From the NCBI RefSeq assembly GCF_900102425.1, contig NZ_FNBT01000009.1, positions 62,001 to 126,000 of the forward strand: 64,000 bases of DNA, read 5' to 3'. The position numbers were made by a program, and so were the translations under genes. Below the pieces are notes generated by a model. It saw nothing but the letters and a program-made list of their open reading frames with translations, did no database searches and was not told where the DNA came from. Positions 48,286 to 56,761 of this stretch are shown here, in pieces (positions within the stretch are counted from its first letter, which is position 1; every line of letters starts with the position of its first letter). Origin of the DNA: Blastococcus aurantiacus. GTDB lineage: Bacteria; Actinomycetota; Actinomycetes; Mycobacteriales; Geodermatophilaceae.

Positions 48286-49368
48286 GTGCGCATCGGCCTG
48301 CGTGCCCGGGTCGTCCTCGCCGTCCTGCTGACAGTGGTCGTGGGGCGCTTCTGGTTCGACTGGGCGTGGCACCTGGGCACCAACCTCATCGACCACGTCG
48401 GGACGCCGTCCTACACGACCTGCTACGGCGACTGGCGCGAGCTCGGCTACGCCTGCGAGAACGTCCAGTTCCTCGGCCCCTACGGCCTCACGCTCCTCCT
48501 GGGCGTCACCGCCGTCGTGGCGGTCGGGCTGTTCGTGCTGCTGCGGTGGGTGCTGCGCCCCCTGAACCAGGTCACCGGCACGGTGCGCCGGCTCGGGCCG
48601 CAGAACCTGGCCGAGCGGATCGGGACCCCCGGCCGCCGTGACGAGCTGCGCCGGCTGTCGGCCGAGATCGACCGGATGCTGGACCGGGTCGCCGAGGGCT
48701 ACGACGGGCAGCGCCGGTTCGCCGGCAACGCCTCCCACGAGCTGCGGACGCCGCTGGCCGTCCAGCGGACGCTGATCGAGGTCGGCCTCTCCGGCGACCC
48801 GACCCCGGAGCAGCTGGAGCTGCTCTCCCGCCAGCTGCTGCAGACCAACGAGCGCAACGAGCAGCTCATCGAGGGTCTGCTCGTGTTGGCCGAGACCGAC
48901 CAGGGGCTGCGTTCCCGCACGCCGCAGCAGCTCGACGAGCTGGCCCGCGCGGCGGTCGCGCTGCACGCCGACACGGCCCGGACGGCCGGGGTGACGCTGC
49001 ACGCGGAACTGGCACCGGTGACCGTCCCCGGCGAGGCCGCGCTGCTGGACCGGCTGCTGAGCAACCTGCTGTACAACGCCGTCAAGTACAACGAGCCCGG
49101 CGGCTGGGTCTGCGTCCGGGTGGCCGACGGGCAGCCGGTGCTGGAGGTCGAGAACAGCGGCCCGGTCGTGCCCGCCGAGCTGGTGCCCACCCTGTTCGAG
49201 CCGTTCCGGCGGGCCCGCGGCGACCGGCTGGTGCACAGCGGTGGAGCCGGGCTGGGCCTCACCATCGTCCGGTCGATCGCGACCGCCCACGACGGGACGG
49301 TGGACGCGGTCGCGCGTCCCGACGGTGGCCTCGTGGTGCAGGTGGACCTGCCCGACGACGACGGGTGA
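48286..49368 (+). CDS. sensor histidine kinase, cognate of the OmpR regulator
   Basis: A 360-residue membrane kinase. Transmembrane helices at about 7-24 and 69-90 flank a small extracellular loop (25-66) holding two Cys (C46, C57) that could form a disulfide. A HAMP linker (91-145) leads to the HisKA helix with H151 in FAGNASHELRTPLAVQ, and a HATPase domain with NLLYNAVKYN, EVENSG and GGAGLGLTIVRSI. The loop is short, so it may sense membrane state or a small ligand. GTG 48286 lies immediately after the regulator's stop. Confidence 0.93.
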   Translation: MRIGLRARVVLAVLLTVVVGRFWFDWAWHLGTNLIDHVGTPSYTTCYGDWRELGYACENVQFLGPYGLTLLLGVTAVVAVGLFVLLRWVLRPLNQVTGTVRRLGPQNLAERIGTPGRRDELRRLSAEIDRMLDRVAEGYDGQRRFAGNASHELRTPLAVQRTLIEVGLSGDPTPEQLELLSRQLLQTNERNEQLIEGLLVLAETDQGLRSRTPQQLDELARAAVALHADTARTAGVTLHAELAPVTVPGEAALLDRLLSNLLYNAVKYNEPGGWVCVRVADGQPVLEVENSGPVVPAELVPTLFEPFRRARGDRLVHSGGAGLGLTIVRSIATAHDGTVDAVARPDGGLVVQVDLPDDDG

Positions 49369-49370
49369 CG

Positions 49371-49395
49371 GAGCGGTCGGTACCGCCGTCCGCTC
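49371..49395. terminator. possible bidirectional hairpin between histidine kinase and amidase genes
   Basis: GAGCGG (49371-49376) and CCGCTC (49390-49395) are complementary with an inner CGGTACCG palindrome, in the 25-nt space between two convergent genes. Weak evidence. Confidence 0.3.
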
Positions 49396-50170
49396 AGCCG
49401 CGCCGGTCCCCCAGGAACCGCAGGCGGTCGCGGGTGGCCGCGACCTCGGCGGCGTCGACGTCCGCGATCACGACGGTCTCGGTGCCGGCAGCCGCGGCCA
49501 GCACCTCGCCCATCGGGTCGATGATCCGGCTGTCGCCGGTGTGCGCGGTGCCGTCGCCGGCGGTGCCGACCCGGTTGCACCCGACGACGTAGGCCTGGTT
49601 CTCGATCGCCCGGGCGCGGAGCAGCGTCGTCCAGTGCTCGCGGCGGGCGGCCGGCCAGTTGGCGGTGACCAGGTAGACGTCGGTGTCGGCCGCGGCCGCC
49701 CAGAAGACGTCGGCGAAGCGCAGGTCGTAGCAGACGAACGGCGTGATCCGCAGGCCGCCGACGGTCAGCGTCACCGGTCCTTCACCGGCACGGAACCGCT
49801 CGTGCTCGCCGCCGTGGGTGAACGGGTGCAGCTTGCGGTAGCGGTGCACGTCGCCGTCCGGACCGGCCAGGACGAAGGAGTTGTAGGGCAGCGCCGCCTC
49901 ACCACCCGCCCCGTCCCCGGCGACCTCCGGGCAGCTGCCGCCGACCCAGATGCCGTGCTCGGCGGCGCATCCCGCCAGGAAGGCTGCCGACGGTCCCCCC
50001 TCCGGCTCGCCGATTCCCGGCGTCATGGAGAAGCCGGTGGAGAAGGTCTCGCTGAGCACGACCAGCTCGGCGCCGGCACCGGCGGCCCGCGCCACCTGCG
50101 GCGCGAGCCGGGCGAAGTTCGCCGCCCGGTCCTCCCAGACGATGTCGTGCTGCACCGCCGCGATCCTCAC
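49394..50170 (-). CDS. nitrilase-superfamily amidohydrolase (omega-amidase-like)
   Basis: A 258-residue cytoplasmic hydrolase. The Glu-Lys-Cys triad is readable: E41 in LVVLSETFSTGFSM, K113 in YRKLHPF, and C147 in PFVCYDLRFADVF. The SETFSTGFSM and LHPFTHGGE blocks are characteristic of the YafV/NIT2 omega-amidases, which hydrolyse 2-oxoglutaramate and 2-oxosuccinamate. The upstream gene on the same strand encodes a class I aminotransferase, so the pair fits the glutamine transaminase-omega-amidase route (for example methionine salvage). GTG 50170. Confidence 0.9.
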   Translation of the reverse strand: MRIAAVQHDIVWEDRAANFARLAPQVARAAGAGAELVVLSETFSTGFSMTPGIGEPEGGPSAAFLAGCAAEHGIWVGGSCPEVAGDGAGGEAALPYNSFVLAGPDGDVHRYRKLHPFTHGGEHERFRAGEGPVTLTVGGLRITPFVCYDLRFADVFWAAAADTDVYLVTANWPAARREHWTTLLRARAIENQAYVVGCNRVGTAGDGTAHTGDSRIIDPMGEVLAAAAGTETVVIADVDAAEVAATRDRLRFLGDRRG

Positions 50171-50213
50171 GCCGCCCTCCTCCTGCCAGGGCCAGAATGG
50201 CCATGGTGGCCCC

Positions 50214-51401
50214 TCATGCCAGCCGCCCGAGCCGCCGGACCGCCTCGCCCAGCACGTCGTCGCTCTTGCAGAACGCGAACCGCACCAGGTGCCGGCCCAG
50301 GGCGGCGTGCTGCGGTGTGTAGAACACCCCCGACGGGACGGCCACCACGCCGGCCCGCCCGGGCAGGGACCGGCAGAAGGCCAGCCCGTCGCCGTCGGGC
50401 TGCACGCCGCGGACGTCGACGGTGGCGAAGTACGTGGCCTCCGGGCTGATCACGGGCAGACCGGCCTCCTGCAGCCCCCGGACGAGCACGTCGCGGCGGG
50501 CCTGGAGGTCCCGGGCGATGCCGGCGAAGTACGCGTCCGGCAGGCGCAGGCCGGCGGCCACGGCGGGCTGGAACGGCCCGGCGTTGACGTAGGTGAGGAA
50601 CTGCTTGGCGGTGCGGACGGCGGCGACCAGCGGCGCCGGGCCGCAGATCCAGCCGACCTTCCAGCCGGTCACGTTGAACGTCTTGCCAGCGCTGCTCACC
50701 ACGAGGGTGCGCTCCTGCATGCCGGGGAGCGTGGCCGGCGAGACGTGCCGGGCGCCGTCGAAGACCAGGTGCTCGTACACCTCGTCGGTGACCACCAGCA
50801 GGTCGTGGGCGACCGCCAGCTCGGCCAGGAAGTCCAGCTCTTCGGTGGTGAGCACCGTGCCGGTCGGGTTGTGCGGGGTGTTGAGCAGCAGCAGCCGGGT
50901 CCGCGGCGTCACCGCCGCCCGCACGTCGGCCGGGTCGAACGTCCACCGGCCGGCCCCGTCCTCCGGCGGGTGCAGCGGCACCGGGCGCACGACGCCGCCG
51001 GCCATCGCCGTCGCCGCGGAGTAGCTGTCGTAGATCGGCTCGAACAGGACGACCTCGTCGCCGGGTTCCAGCAGCGACAGCATCGCCGCAGCCAGTGCCT
51101 CGGTGGCGCCGGCGGTGACCAGCACCTCGGTGTCGGGGTCGTAGACCTGGCCGGTGAACCGCTGCCGGTGCTCGGCGATCGCCTCCCGCAGCTCGGGGAT
51201 GCCCGGGCCGGGCGGGTACTGGTCGGCGGCGGTACCGATCGCGGCCCGGGCGACGTCGAGCACCTCCGGCGGGCCCGGGTAGTCGGGGAACCCCTGACCG
51301 AGGTTGATCGACCCGGTGGCCACCGCCAGGGCGCTCATCTCGGCGAACACCGTCGTGCCGAAGCCCCGCAGGCGGCCGGCCAGCTGCGGTGCCGCGGTCA
51401 T
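50214..51401 (-). CDS. class I/II PLP aminotransferase (methionine/kynurenine aminotransferase-like)
   Basis: A 395-residue fold-type I aminotransferase. Marks: SINLGQGFPDYPGP near the N-terminus, YPPGPGIPELREAIA, NTPHNPTG, VTDEVYEHLVFDG, and the PLP lysine in SSAGKTFNVTGWKVGW. This combination is typical of YbdL/KAT-type enzymes that transaminate methionine, glutamine or kynurenine. ATG 51401 overlaps the RNB gene stop by 4 nt, and the omega-amidase-like gene starts 43 nt downstream, supporting a three-gene operon. Substrate choice is inferred from the amidase partner. Confidence 0.9.
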   Translation of the reverse strand: MTAAPQLAGRLRGFGTTVFAEMSALAVATGSINLGQGFPDYPGPPEVLDVARAAIGTAADQYPPGPGIPELREAIAEHRQRFTGQVYDPDTEVLVTAGATEALAAAMLSLLEPGDEVVLFEPIYDSYSAATAMAGGVVRPVPLHPPEDGAGRWTFDPADVRAAVTPRTRLLLLNTPHNPTGTVLTTEELDFLAELAVAHDLLVVTDEVYEHLVFDGARHVSPATLPGMQERTLVVSSAGKTFNVTGWKVGWICGPAPLVAAVRTAKQFLTYVNAGPFQPAVAAGLRLPDAYFAGIARDLQARRDVLVRGLQEAGLPVISPEATYFATVDVRGVQPDGDGLAFCRSLPGRAGVVAVPSGVFYTPQHAALGRHLVRFAFCKSDDVLGEAVRRLGRLA

Positions 51402-52828
51402 GCCACCACCTCGAAGCGCACCGTACGGGCGTCGACGTCGGCCTGGGTGAGCCGCACCTCGACCCGGGCGCCGGGCTCCAGGCCCGGGCCCGAGCAGCGG
51501 GCCCGCACGGCGAGCGCGTCCAGCACCACCGTGCCGGCGTCGTCCCCGGCCTCCACGACCACCCCGCGGAAGGTGCGGCCGACCGACCCGCGCAGCAGCC
51601 AGGCCTCGGTGGCGTCGACGACCGCCCGCTCGACCTCGCGGGTGCGGCGGTCGGAGGCGGTCATGAGGCCCGGCAGCTCCGGCAGGACGGCCCGGAGCGC
51701 GGGGTCCGGTTCCCCACCGGCCGCCAGCGCCAGGCAGACCTCGGTGCCGAAGCGGTCGACGAGCCGGCGCAGCGGCGCGGTGACGTGCGCGTAGGGGGCG
51801 CCGACGCCGGCGTGGGTCGGCTGCTCCGGCAGGGCGCCGTCGAACGGGGTGTACCCGGCGCCGCGCAGCAGCGTCACGGCTTCCTCGAGGAAGGCCGCGT
51901 GCATCGGCACGGCCGGGTCGAGGCCGGCGATCACCTGTCCGGCCCCGGTGTCGGCGGGCCACTCGACCCCCAGGGCCGGCGCCAGCCGCCGCAGCCGGTC
52001 CACGTCCTCGGGGCGGGCCGGCGGGAGGGTCCGAAGCACGCCGACGCCGCCCTCCAGCATCAGCGCCGCGGCGCAGCGGCCGGTCAGGAGCGAGATCTGG
52101 GCGTTCCACCCCTCCACGGGCAGGTCGCCGCGCAGCGCCAGCGTCCAGCCGCCGTCCGGTCCGGCGACGACCTCCTGCTCCGGGGTGCCGAGCTCGATCG
52201 CGCCGCGCTCGGCGGCCCGCTCCTGCAGCAGCCCGCCGATCCGCGGCAGCAGCGCGAGCGCCTCGGGCAGGGTGCCGGCATCGGCCTGCCCCTGCACCGA
52301 CCGGTAGTCCAGCTGGGCCCGGCTGCGGACCCGGGCCCGGCGCAGGTCGACGTGCACCGGCTCGCCGTCGGCGTCCAGGTCGATGGTCCACAGCGCGGCG
52401 GCGCGCAGCTCGCCGGGCAGCAGGCTGGCCGCACCCTCGCTGAGCTCCGGCGGGTGCAGGGGCGTACGGCGGTCGGGGCTGTACAGCGTCTGCCCGCGCC
52501 GCCGGGCCTCGGCGTCGAGCGCACTGCCGAGCTCGACCACCGCGCCGACGTCGGCGATCGCGTAGCTCACCCGGTAGCCGCTGCCGAGCACGTCGAGATG
52601 CACGGCCTGGTCGAGGTCCCGGCTGCCGAGGGGGTCGAGGGTGACCAGCGGGACGTCGGTCGCGTCCAGCTCGGGCAGGCGGGGCTGCGCCGCCCGACGC
52701 CGGGCCTCCGCCAGGACGTCGGCCGGGAACTCCTCCGGGACGTCGAGGTCGGCGCGGATCGCCGCGAAGTCGGGGCCCTCCGGCGCCGCGGCCGGCCAGC
52801 GGGGGACGCGGAGCGGAGGGCTGGCCAT
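51398..52828 (-). CDS. RNB-domain ribonuclease
   Basis: A 476-residue exoribonuclease-type protein. The RNB catalytic centre is visible as VTLDPLGSRDLDQAVHL (three Asp expected to hold Mg2+), then SYAIADVGAVVE, and the closing YAHVTAPLRRLVDRFG segment. It lacks cold-shock and canonical S1 domains at the N-terminus, so it is shorter than RNase R/II, as often seen in actinobacteria. ATG 52828. It is translationally coupled to the aminotransferase gene, with no obvious functional link. Confidence 0.9.
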   Translation of the reverse strand: MASPPLRVPRWPAAAPEGPDFAAIRADLDVPEEFPADVLAEARRRAAQPRLPELDATDVPLVTLDPLGSRDLDQAVHLDVLGSGYRVSYAIADVGAVVELGSALDAEARRRGQTLYSPDRRTPLHPPELSEGAASLLPGELRAAALWTIDLDADGEPVHVDLRRARVRSRAQLDYRSVQGQADAGTLPEALALLPRIGGLLQERAAERGAIELGTPEQEVVAGPDGGWTLALRGDLPVEGWNAQISLLTGRCAAALMLEGGVGVLRTLPPARPEDVDRLRRLAPALGVEWPADTGAGQVIAGLDPAVPMHAAFLEEAVTLLRGAGYTPFDGALPEQPTHAGVGAPYAHVTAPLRRLVDRFGTEVCLALAAGGEPDPALRAVLPELPGLMTASDRRTREVERAVVDATEAWLLRGSVGRTFRGVVVEAGDDAGTVVLDALAVRARCSGPGLEPGARVEVRLTQADVDARTVRFEVVA

Positions 52829-52861
52829 GCCGCCAGCCTGGCAGAGCCGACGGGCGCCCGC

Positions 52862-52875
52862 GTTCCACGTGGAAC
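52862..52875. other. parS-like palindrome GTTCCACGTGGAAC
   Basis: A perfect 14-bp palindrome centred on CACGTG, in the 95-bp gap upstream of the RNB ribonuclease gene. It differs from the ParB consensus GTTTCACGTGAAAC only by the symmetric T-to-C/A-to-G pair. A near-identical site lies at 61495. ParB binding is inferred from sequence similarity. Confidence 0.55.
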
Positions 52876-52923
52876 CTGCAGGGTCGCGCCGCGAGCGTAC
52901 GAGCGCTGGGGGGCAGGGGTCCT

Positions 52924-53139
52924 TCAGCGGATGCGGACGTCCCCGAAGCCGTCGACGGAGACGACGTCCCCGGAGCGCAGCTGCCGGCCGCGCCGGTCCT
53001 CGGGCTCGCCGTTGACGCGGATGTCCGTGGTGGCCAGGACGTCCTTCACCTGGGCGCCGGTCGGCACGGCGTCGACCAGCTTGAGCAGCTGGCCGAGCCG
53101 GATGGTGTCCTCCCCCGGCCGCAGGTCGACGGTGCGCAT
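52924..53139 (-). CDS. small S4-domain RNA-binding protein
   Basis: A 71-residue protein that is essentially one S4 domain: EDTIRLGQLLKLVDAVPTGAQVKDVLATTDIRVNGEPEDRRGRQLRSGDVV. The pattern G.LLK...ANSG is replaced here by a variant typical of the YbcJ/RluB-tail group of stand-alone S4 proteins that bind structured RNA. ATG 53139 lies 5 nt behind the stop of the MOSC gene, so it is likely part of the epimerase-MOSC-S4 operon. Confidence 0.88.
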   Translation of the reverse strand: MRTVDLRPGEDTIRLGQLLKLVDAVPTGAQVKDVLATTDIRVNGEPEDRRGRQLRSGDVVSVDGFGDVRIR

Positions 53140-53144
53140 GCCGC

Positions 53145-53870
53145 TCAGTCTGCCGTCGGCTCCAGGACGTCGCCGACCCGGACCGTCCCCGGGTCCAGGA
53201 CGGCGGCCCGCACGGCCAGCAGCCCGTCCCGCTCGCGGTGGATGGTCTTGAGCACCGAGGTGTCGCGGGCGATGCCACCCGGCTGCGGGCGCGTGGTCAT
53301 GACGCAGCGGAAGATCGGCGCCCCGAAGGCCAGCCGGGCGGCACCGAGACAGGTCTCCCGGCCGCGGAGGGCGTCCTCCCCCTCGCCGTCGAGCACCACG
53401 TTGGCCCGGAAGCGCCGCCGGTCCCAGGTGCCCAGCGTGCCGGTGGAGACCAGCGAGAGGCGGATGCGGGGGCTGTCGTGGAAGGGGCCGGTCGCGCCCT
53501 GCCACTGCTGCCACTCCGTGGGCCCGTCGGGCTCCTCGTCGCCCGGGTCCTCGTAGGTGGGGGCGGCGCCCTCGTTCTCGGTGGCGGCCCGGAGCTCCAC
53601 CCGCCGGCCCAGCCAGTCGGACAGGACGGCGTCGTCGGCGGTCACCGTGCCGTCGGGCAGGACGACCTCGACCGCTCCGTCGGGGCGGACCCTCGCTGCG
53701 CCGAAGAGCAGCTCGGGCACCCGGCGGGCGGTGAGCCCGAGGCCGGTGTCCCGGTCGAACAGCGCCCAGCCGCGGTCCCGGGGGATGCCCAGCGGGCCCA
53801 CCCAGGCCTCGGTCAGCCGCTCGCCCTGCAGCGACTTCACCGGGTAGCGCCACAGCTCCAGGACCCGCAC
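53145..53870 (-). CDS. MOSC domain protein
   Basis: A 241-residue molybdenum-cofactor-sulfurase C-terminal type protein. The N-terminal beta-barrel starts VLELWRYPVKSLQGERL and has the GIPRDRGWALFD block; the MOSC core contains the conserved Cys in FGAPIFRCVMTTRPQPGG and DTSVLKTIHRERDG. These proteins handle Moco sulfur or reduce N-hydroxylated substrates (YiiM/mARC-like); the substrate here is unknown. GTG 53870 is one base after the stop of the epimerase-like gene. Confidence 0.9.
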   Translation of the reverse strand: MRVLELWRYPVKSLQGERLTEAWVGPLGIPRDRGWALFDRDTGLGLTARRVPELLFGAARVRPDGAVEVVLPDGTVTADDAVLSDWLGRRVELRAATENEGAAPTYEDPGDEEPDGPTEWQQWQGATGPFHDSPRIRLSLVSTGTLGTWDRRRFRANVVLDGEGEDALRGRETCLGAARLAFGAPIFRCVMTTRPQPGGIARDTSVLKTIHRERDGLLAVRAAVLDPGTVRVGDVLEPTAD

Positions 53871-53871
53871 G

Positions 53872-54789
53872 TCAGCCGCCCGCCGTCCAGGACAGCGTCC
53901 AGCTGCCGGCCCACGTCTCTCCCGGCTCGAGGACGACGAGGTCCACCCCGTCGGCCAGCGCGTTCGGTGGGCAGGTCATCGGCTCCACGGCCAGGCTGCG
54001 CCGCCGCTGACCGGCCGGCAGGGTCTCCCCGCTGTAGACCTGCAGCCACGGCCAGGCTCGGTCGACGGCGAGCTCCAGCTCCCCCGCCGCGCCGCCCAGC
54101 CGCACGCGGGCCCAGCCGTCGTCGTCGCGTGCCAGGTCGGTCAGCGGGGTGTCCAGCGCGCGCTCGCCGATCCGGCCGACGGCGCCGTCGAAGGGGCGCC
54201 GTCCGCCGCTGGGCAGACCGCCGTCGACCAGCAGCTCGGTACGGGCCGGCACGTGCAGCTCGGCCTCCCCGATGCCGCCGTCGGCGTCGGCACCGACCGA
54301 CAGGTAGGGGTGGAACCCGGCGCCGAAGGGTGCGCGGCGGTCGCCGTCGTTGCGCACCCGCAGCGTGGTGATCAGTCGCTCCGCGGTCAGCGCGAGGTCG
54401 ACCGCGGCGGCGAGCCGGAACGGGTAGCCCGGGCGCGGGAGGACCGTCGTCCCGACCGTGGCGGTGCCGCCGGTGGCCGCGAGCACGGACCAGGGCTGCC
54501 AGCCGACCAGGCCGTGGGCGGCGTTCGGCGAGGCCGCCGAGGCGACCTCCAGCTGCAGCTCCTCGCCCTCCCACGTCCACCGGCCGTCGCGCAGCCGGTT
54601 GGGCCAGGGCAGCAGCACCGCACCGCGCCGGCCGGCCGGGGTGCCGCCGGCCGGGTAGCCGTCGAGCACCTCCCAGCCCGCGACGGCCAGCCGGCGCAGC
54701 GCCCCGCCGCGCAGGTCGACGGCGAGCGAGGCGTCGCCCGCGGTCAGCTGCACCTCGCGGGGCTCGGCCGGCGGCCAGATGTGGGGCAT
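53872..54789 (-). CDS. aldose 1-epimerase family protein
   Basis: A 305-residue galactose mutarotase-like protein with the beta-sandwich features GGALRRLAVAGWEVLDGYP, LLPWPNRLRDGRW, the catalytic His region NAAHGLVGW and GFHPYL, and a C-terminal VEPMTCPPNALADG with the expected Glu. It interconverts alpha and beta anomers of a sugar, which one is unknown. ATG 54789 is the first gene of a likely three-gene unit with the MOSC and S4 genes (gaps of 1 and 5 nt). Confidence 0.9.
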   Translation of the reverse strand: MPHIWPPAEPREVQLTAGDASLAVDLRGGALRRLAVAGWEVLDGYPAGGTPAGRRGAVLLPWPNRLRDGRWTWEGEELQLEVASAASPNAAHGLVGWQPWSVLAATGGTATVGTTVLPRPGYPFRLAAAVDLALTAERLITTLRVRNDGDRRAPFGAGFHPYLSVGADADGGIGEAELHVPARTELLVDGGLPSGGRRPFDGAVGRIGERALDTPLTDLARDDDGWARVRLGGAAGELELAVDRAWPWLQVYSGETLPAGQRRRSLAVEPMTCPPNALADGVDLVVLEPGETWAGSWTLSWTAGG

Positions 54790-54847
54790 GGGAGCCAGCT
54801 CACCACATCCGGGCCGCCGCCCGCGCCCTGCCGTCCGGCGCCCGGTC

Positions 54848-55918
54848 TCAGGGCGTGTACGCGACGCCCTCGGCGATGGCCAGGACGTCGTCCCGGGTGA
54901 AGTCCTCGGGCGTCTGCACGGAGCACAGCGTGCCGTCGGGCAGTTCCCACGCCACGAGCCAGAAGCGCTGGTCGGCATCCATGTAGTCGGCCGCCCGGAC
55001 CATCCGGGCCGGCTGCCCCCCCACCGTCGTCGTCACCGGGGGGTCGAGGGCGGTGACCGAGGCGACGCGCCCCTCGACGGTGCCGTTGTCCATCTCGTTC
55101 GCCCCGGCCGGCGCCTCCGGCATGCACTGCACGGTGAAGGCCCGGGTCGGGTCCTCGTCGCTGGCGACGCCGATGGCGCCGCTGCTCTCGTGCCAGTCGA
55201 CGACGGACCAGCCGGCCGGGGCGAGCCCGACCTGGAGGGTGATGGGCTGAGGGCGGTCGACCAGCGACTCCCCCACCGCGACCAGGGCCGCCACGTCGCC
55301 GTGGGAGCCGTCGCCCGAGAGCCGGATCCACTGACCCGGCGCCCGCTCCCAGATCAGTTCCGCGAACGGCAGGTCCTCGAAGCAGACGTTGGCGACCGTG
55401 CAGATCTCCGGTGTGACGCCGGAGGTCCATCGGGCCTCGGCCCCGGCGACGGCGACCGTTCCGCGGTCCGTCACGTTCGGGTCGTCCGCCGGGGGGAGCT
55501 CGGTGGGCGACAGGTAGATCGCGAAGCCCGTGCCGTCGGGAGAGGTGTAGCCCGCGACCGCCTCCGGGTCACCTGTCGAGCCGGTGAAGGACGGCGTCAT
55601 CCCGGCGGGCACCGGGTCGAGGGAGAGCGGGAAGGTGATCTCGTCGACGGCCACCAGGGTCATACCGCCCGGTGCGGGGTCGGCGGCCTCCGGCCCGGTG
55701 ATCGCCACCGCGCCGGCCCAGGCGGCGGCCGCCGTGGCCGCCGCGACCCCGGTGCGCAGGGCCGCGGTGCGCCCGATCCGGACCTTCCGGCGCGGCGCAG
55801 CGCGCATCGCGGCGCCCTCGATCTCGGTCAGCAGCGCGGCACGGGCGGCCGAGCGGGCGGAGGGCGACAGCGGTGCGGCCCCGGGGCCGGCGTCGCGGAG
55901 CAGCTGCAGGTCGTTCAT
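54848..55918 (-). CDS. CU044_5270-like membrane protein, putative anti-sigma partner
   Basis: A 356-residue protein with a cytoplasmic N-terminus (MNDLQLLRDAGPGAAPLSPSARSAARAALL), basic stretch, one transmembrane helix (54-74) and an extracytoplasmic domain of about 280 residues with paired Cys (EICTVANVCFED) and two further Cys. Actinobacteria commonly carry such proteins right after an ECF sigma gene, and here the ATG overlaps the sigma stop (ATGA). A role as membrane-bound sigma regulator is inferred from context; no zinc-binding HxxxCxxC anti-sigma motif is seen, so the mechanism would differ from ZAS factors. Confidence 0.78.
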   Translation of the reverse strand: MNDLQLLRDAGPGAAPLSPSARSAARAALLTEIEGAAMRAAPRRKVRIGRTAALRTGVAAATAAAAWAGAVAITGPEAADPAPGGMTLVAVDEITFPLSLDPVPAGMTPSFTGSTGDPEAVAGYTSPDGTGFAIYLSPTELPPADDPNVTDRGTVAVAGAEARWTSGVTPEICTVANVCFEDLPFAELIWERAPGQWIRLSGDGSHGDVAALVAVGESLVDRPQPITLQVGLAPAGWSVVDWHESSGAIGVASDEDPTRAFTVQCMPEAPAGANEMDNGTVEGRVASVTALDPPVTTTVGGQPARMVRAADYMDADQRFWLVAWELPDGTLCSVQTPEDFTRDDVLAIAEGVAYTP

Positions 55919-56604
55919 CGGTCGTCCTCCTCGGACGTCGGGTCGAACGGGGAGACGTCGCCGAGCGCGGCGCGGGTCTGCCGGCGCGCGCGGTTGAGGC
56001 GGGAGCGGACGGTGCCCACGGGGACGTCGAGGACCGCGGCGATCTCGCCGTAGCCGAGCTGGCCCCAGGCCAGGAGCAGCAGGGCGTCGCGGTCGCGGGG
56101 CTTCAGGCCCGCCAGGGCCGCGGCCAGCGGGCCGCGCAGCGCCTGGGCGGCGAGCCGGTCGCCGGAGTCGGCGGGATCGTCGCCGTGCTCCTCCGGCCGT
56201 CCCGCCGCCCGGGCCAGGGCCCGGTACCGGCGCCGTTCGCTGCGCTGGTGCCCGCGCACCACGTTGGTGGCGATGCCCAGCAGCCAGGGCCGCACCTCCA
56301 GGTGCTCGGGCCGGTAGGCCGCCCGCCGGCGGAAGGCCACCAGGAAGGTCTCGCTGAGCAGGTCGTCGGCCAGCTCACCGACCCGCCGGCCCAGGTACCG
56401 GTGCACCGTCGTGGCGTGCCGGTCGAACAGGGCAGCGAACTGCGCGGGGTCCTCGATCGATCGGGATACCAGCTCGGAGTCGGACGGCGCGGAGTCGGGG
56501 AGGGCGCGGAGCCGTGGCGGCTCGTCGGGCGGGCCGGCCGACGAATGCACCGCCGTGGACGTCACGGCTGGTGATGATGCGGCCGCTAGGGGTGATGTGG
56601 TCAC
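55915..56604 (-). CDS. ECF RNA polymerase sigma factor
   Basis: A 229-residue sigma-70 family protein. Region 2 (about 53-120) reads FAALFDRHATTVHRYLGRRVGELADDLLSETFLVAFRRR with the WLLGIATNVVRG end; region 4 (about 155-212) has LKPRDRDALLLLAWGQLGYGEIAAVLDVPVGTVRSRLNRARR. No regions 1 or 3. GTG 56604 has GGAGGGG just upstream; GTG 56565 would remove 13 residues and is also possible. The N-terminal 40 residues are not conserved. Translationally coupled to a membrane protein. It diverges from the monooxygenase-P450 pair, a possible target. Confidence 0.9.
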   Translation of the reverse strand: MTTSPLAAASSPAVTSTAVHSSAGPPDEPPRLRALPDSAPSDSELVSRSIEDPAQFAALFDRHATTVHRYLGRRVGELADDLLSETFLVAFRRRAAYRPEHLEVRPWLLGIATNVVRGHQRSERRRYRALARAAGRPEEHGDDPADSGDRLAAQALRGPLAAALAGLKPRDRDALLLLAWGQLGYGEIAAVLDVPVGTVRSRLNRARRQTRAALGDVSPFDPTSEEDDR

Positions 56605-56609
56605 ACCCC
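56587..56609. promoter_or_regulatory. near-palindrome at the ECF sigma start
   Basis: The 23-nt stretch has outer arms AGGGGTG and CACCCCT and a nested TGTG...CACA, covering the proposed GTG start and ribosome site of the sigma gene. It might be an operator for autoregulation or a translational hairpin. It could be chance, because the ribosome site itself is G-rich. Confidence 0.35.
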
Positions 56610-56761
56610 TCCATGTCCGGAGCGGCGGAACCGGTTCACGCCCCGCAGAAAACAGAATCCAGTTCGGGAATTGTGGCCTGGATCGCACCGCCGGTCCGCC
56701 GCGCTGTGAGAGTCTTCCCCGCACTGTGGCGCGGAGCACAGCCGGACGAGGGGAACGCGAG

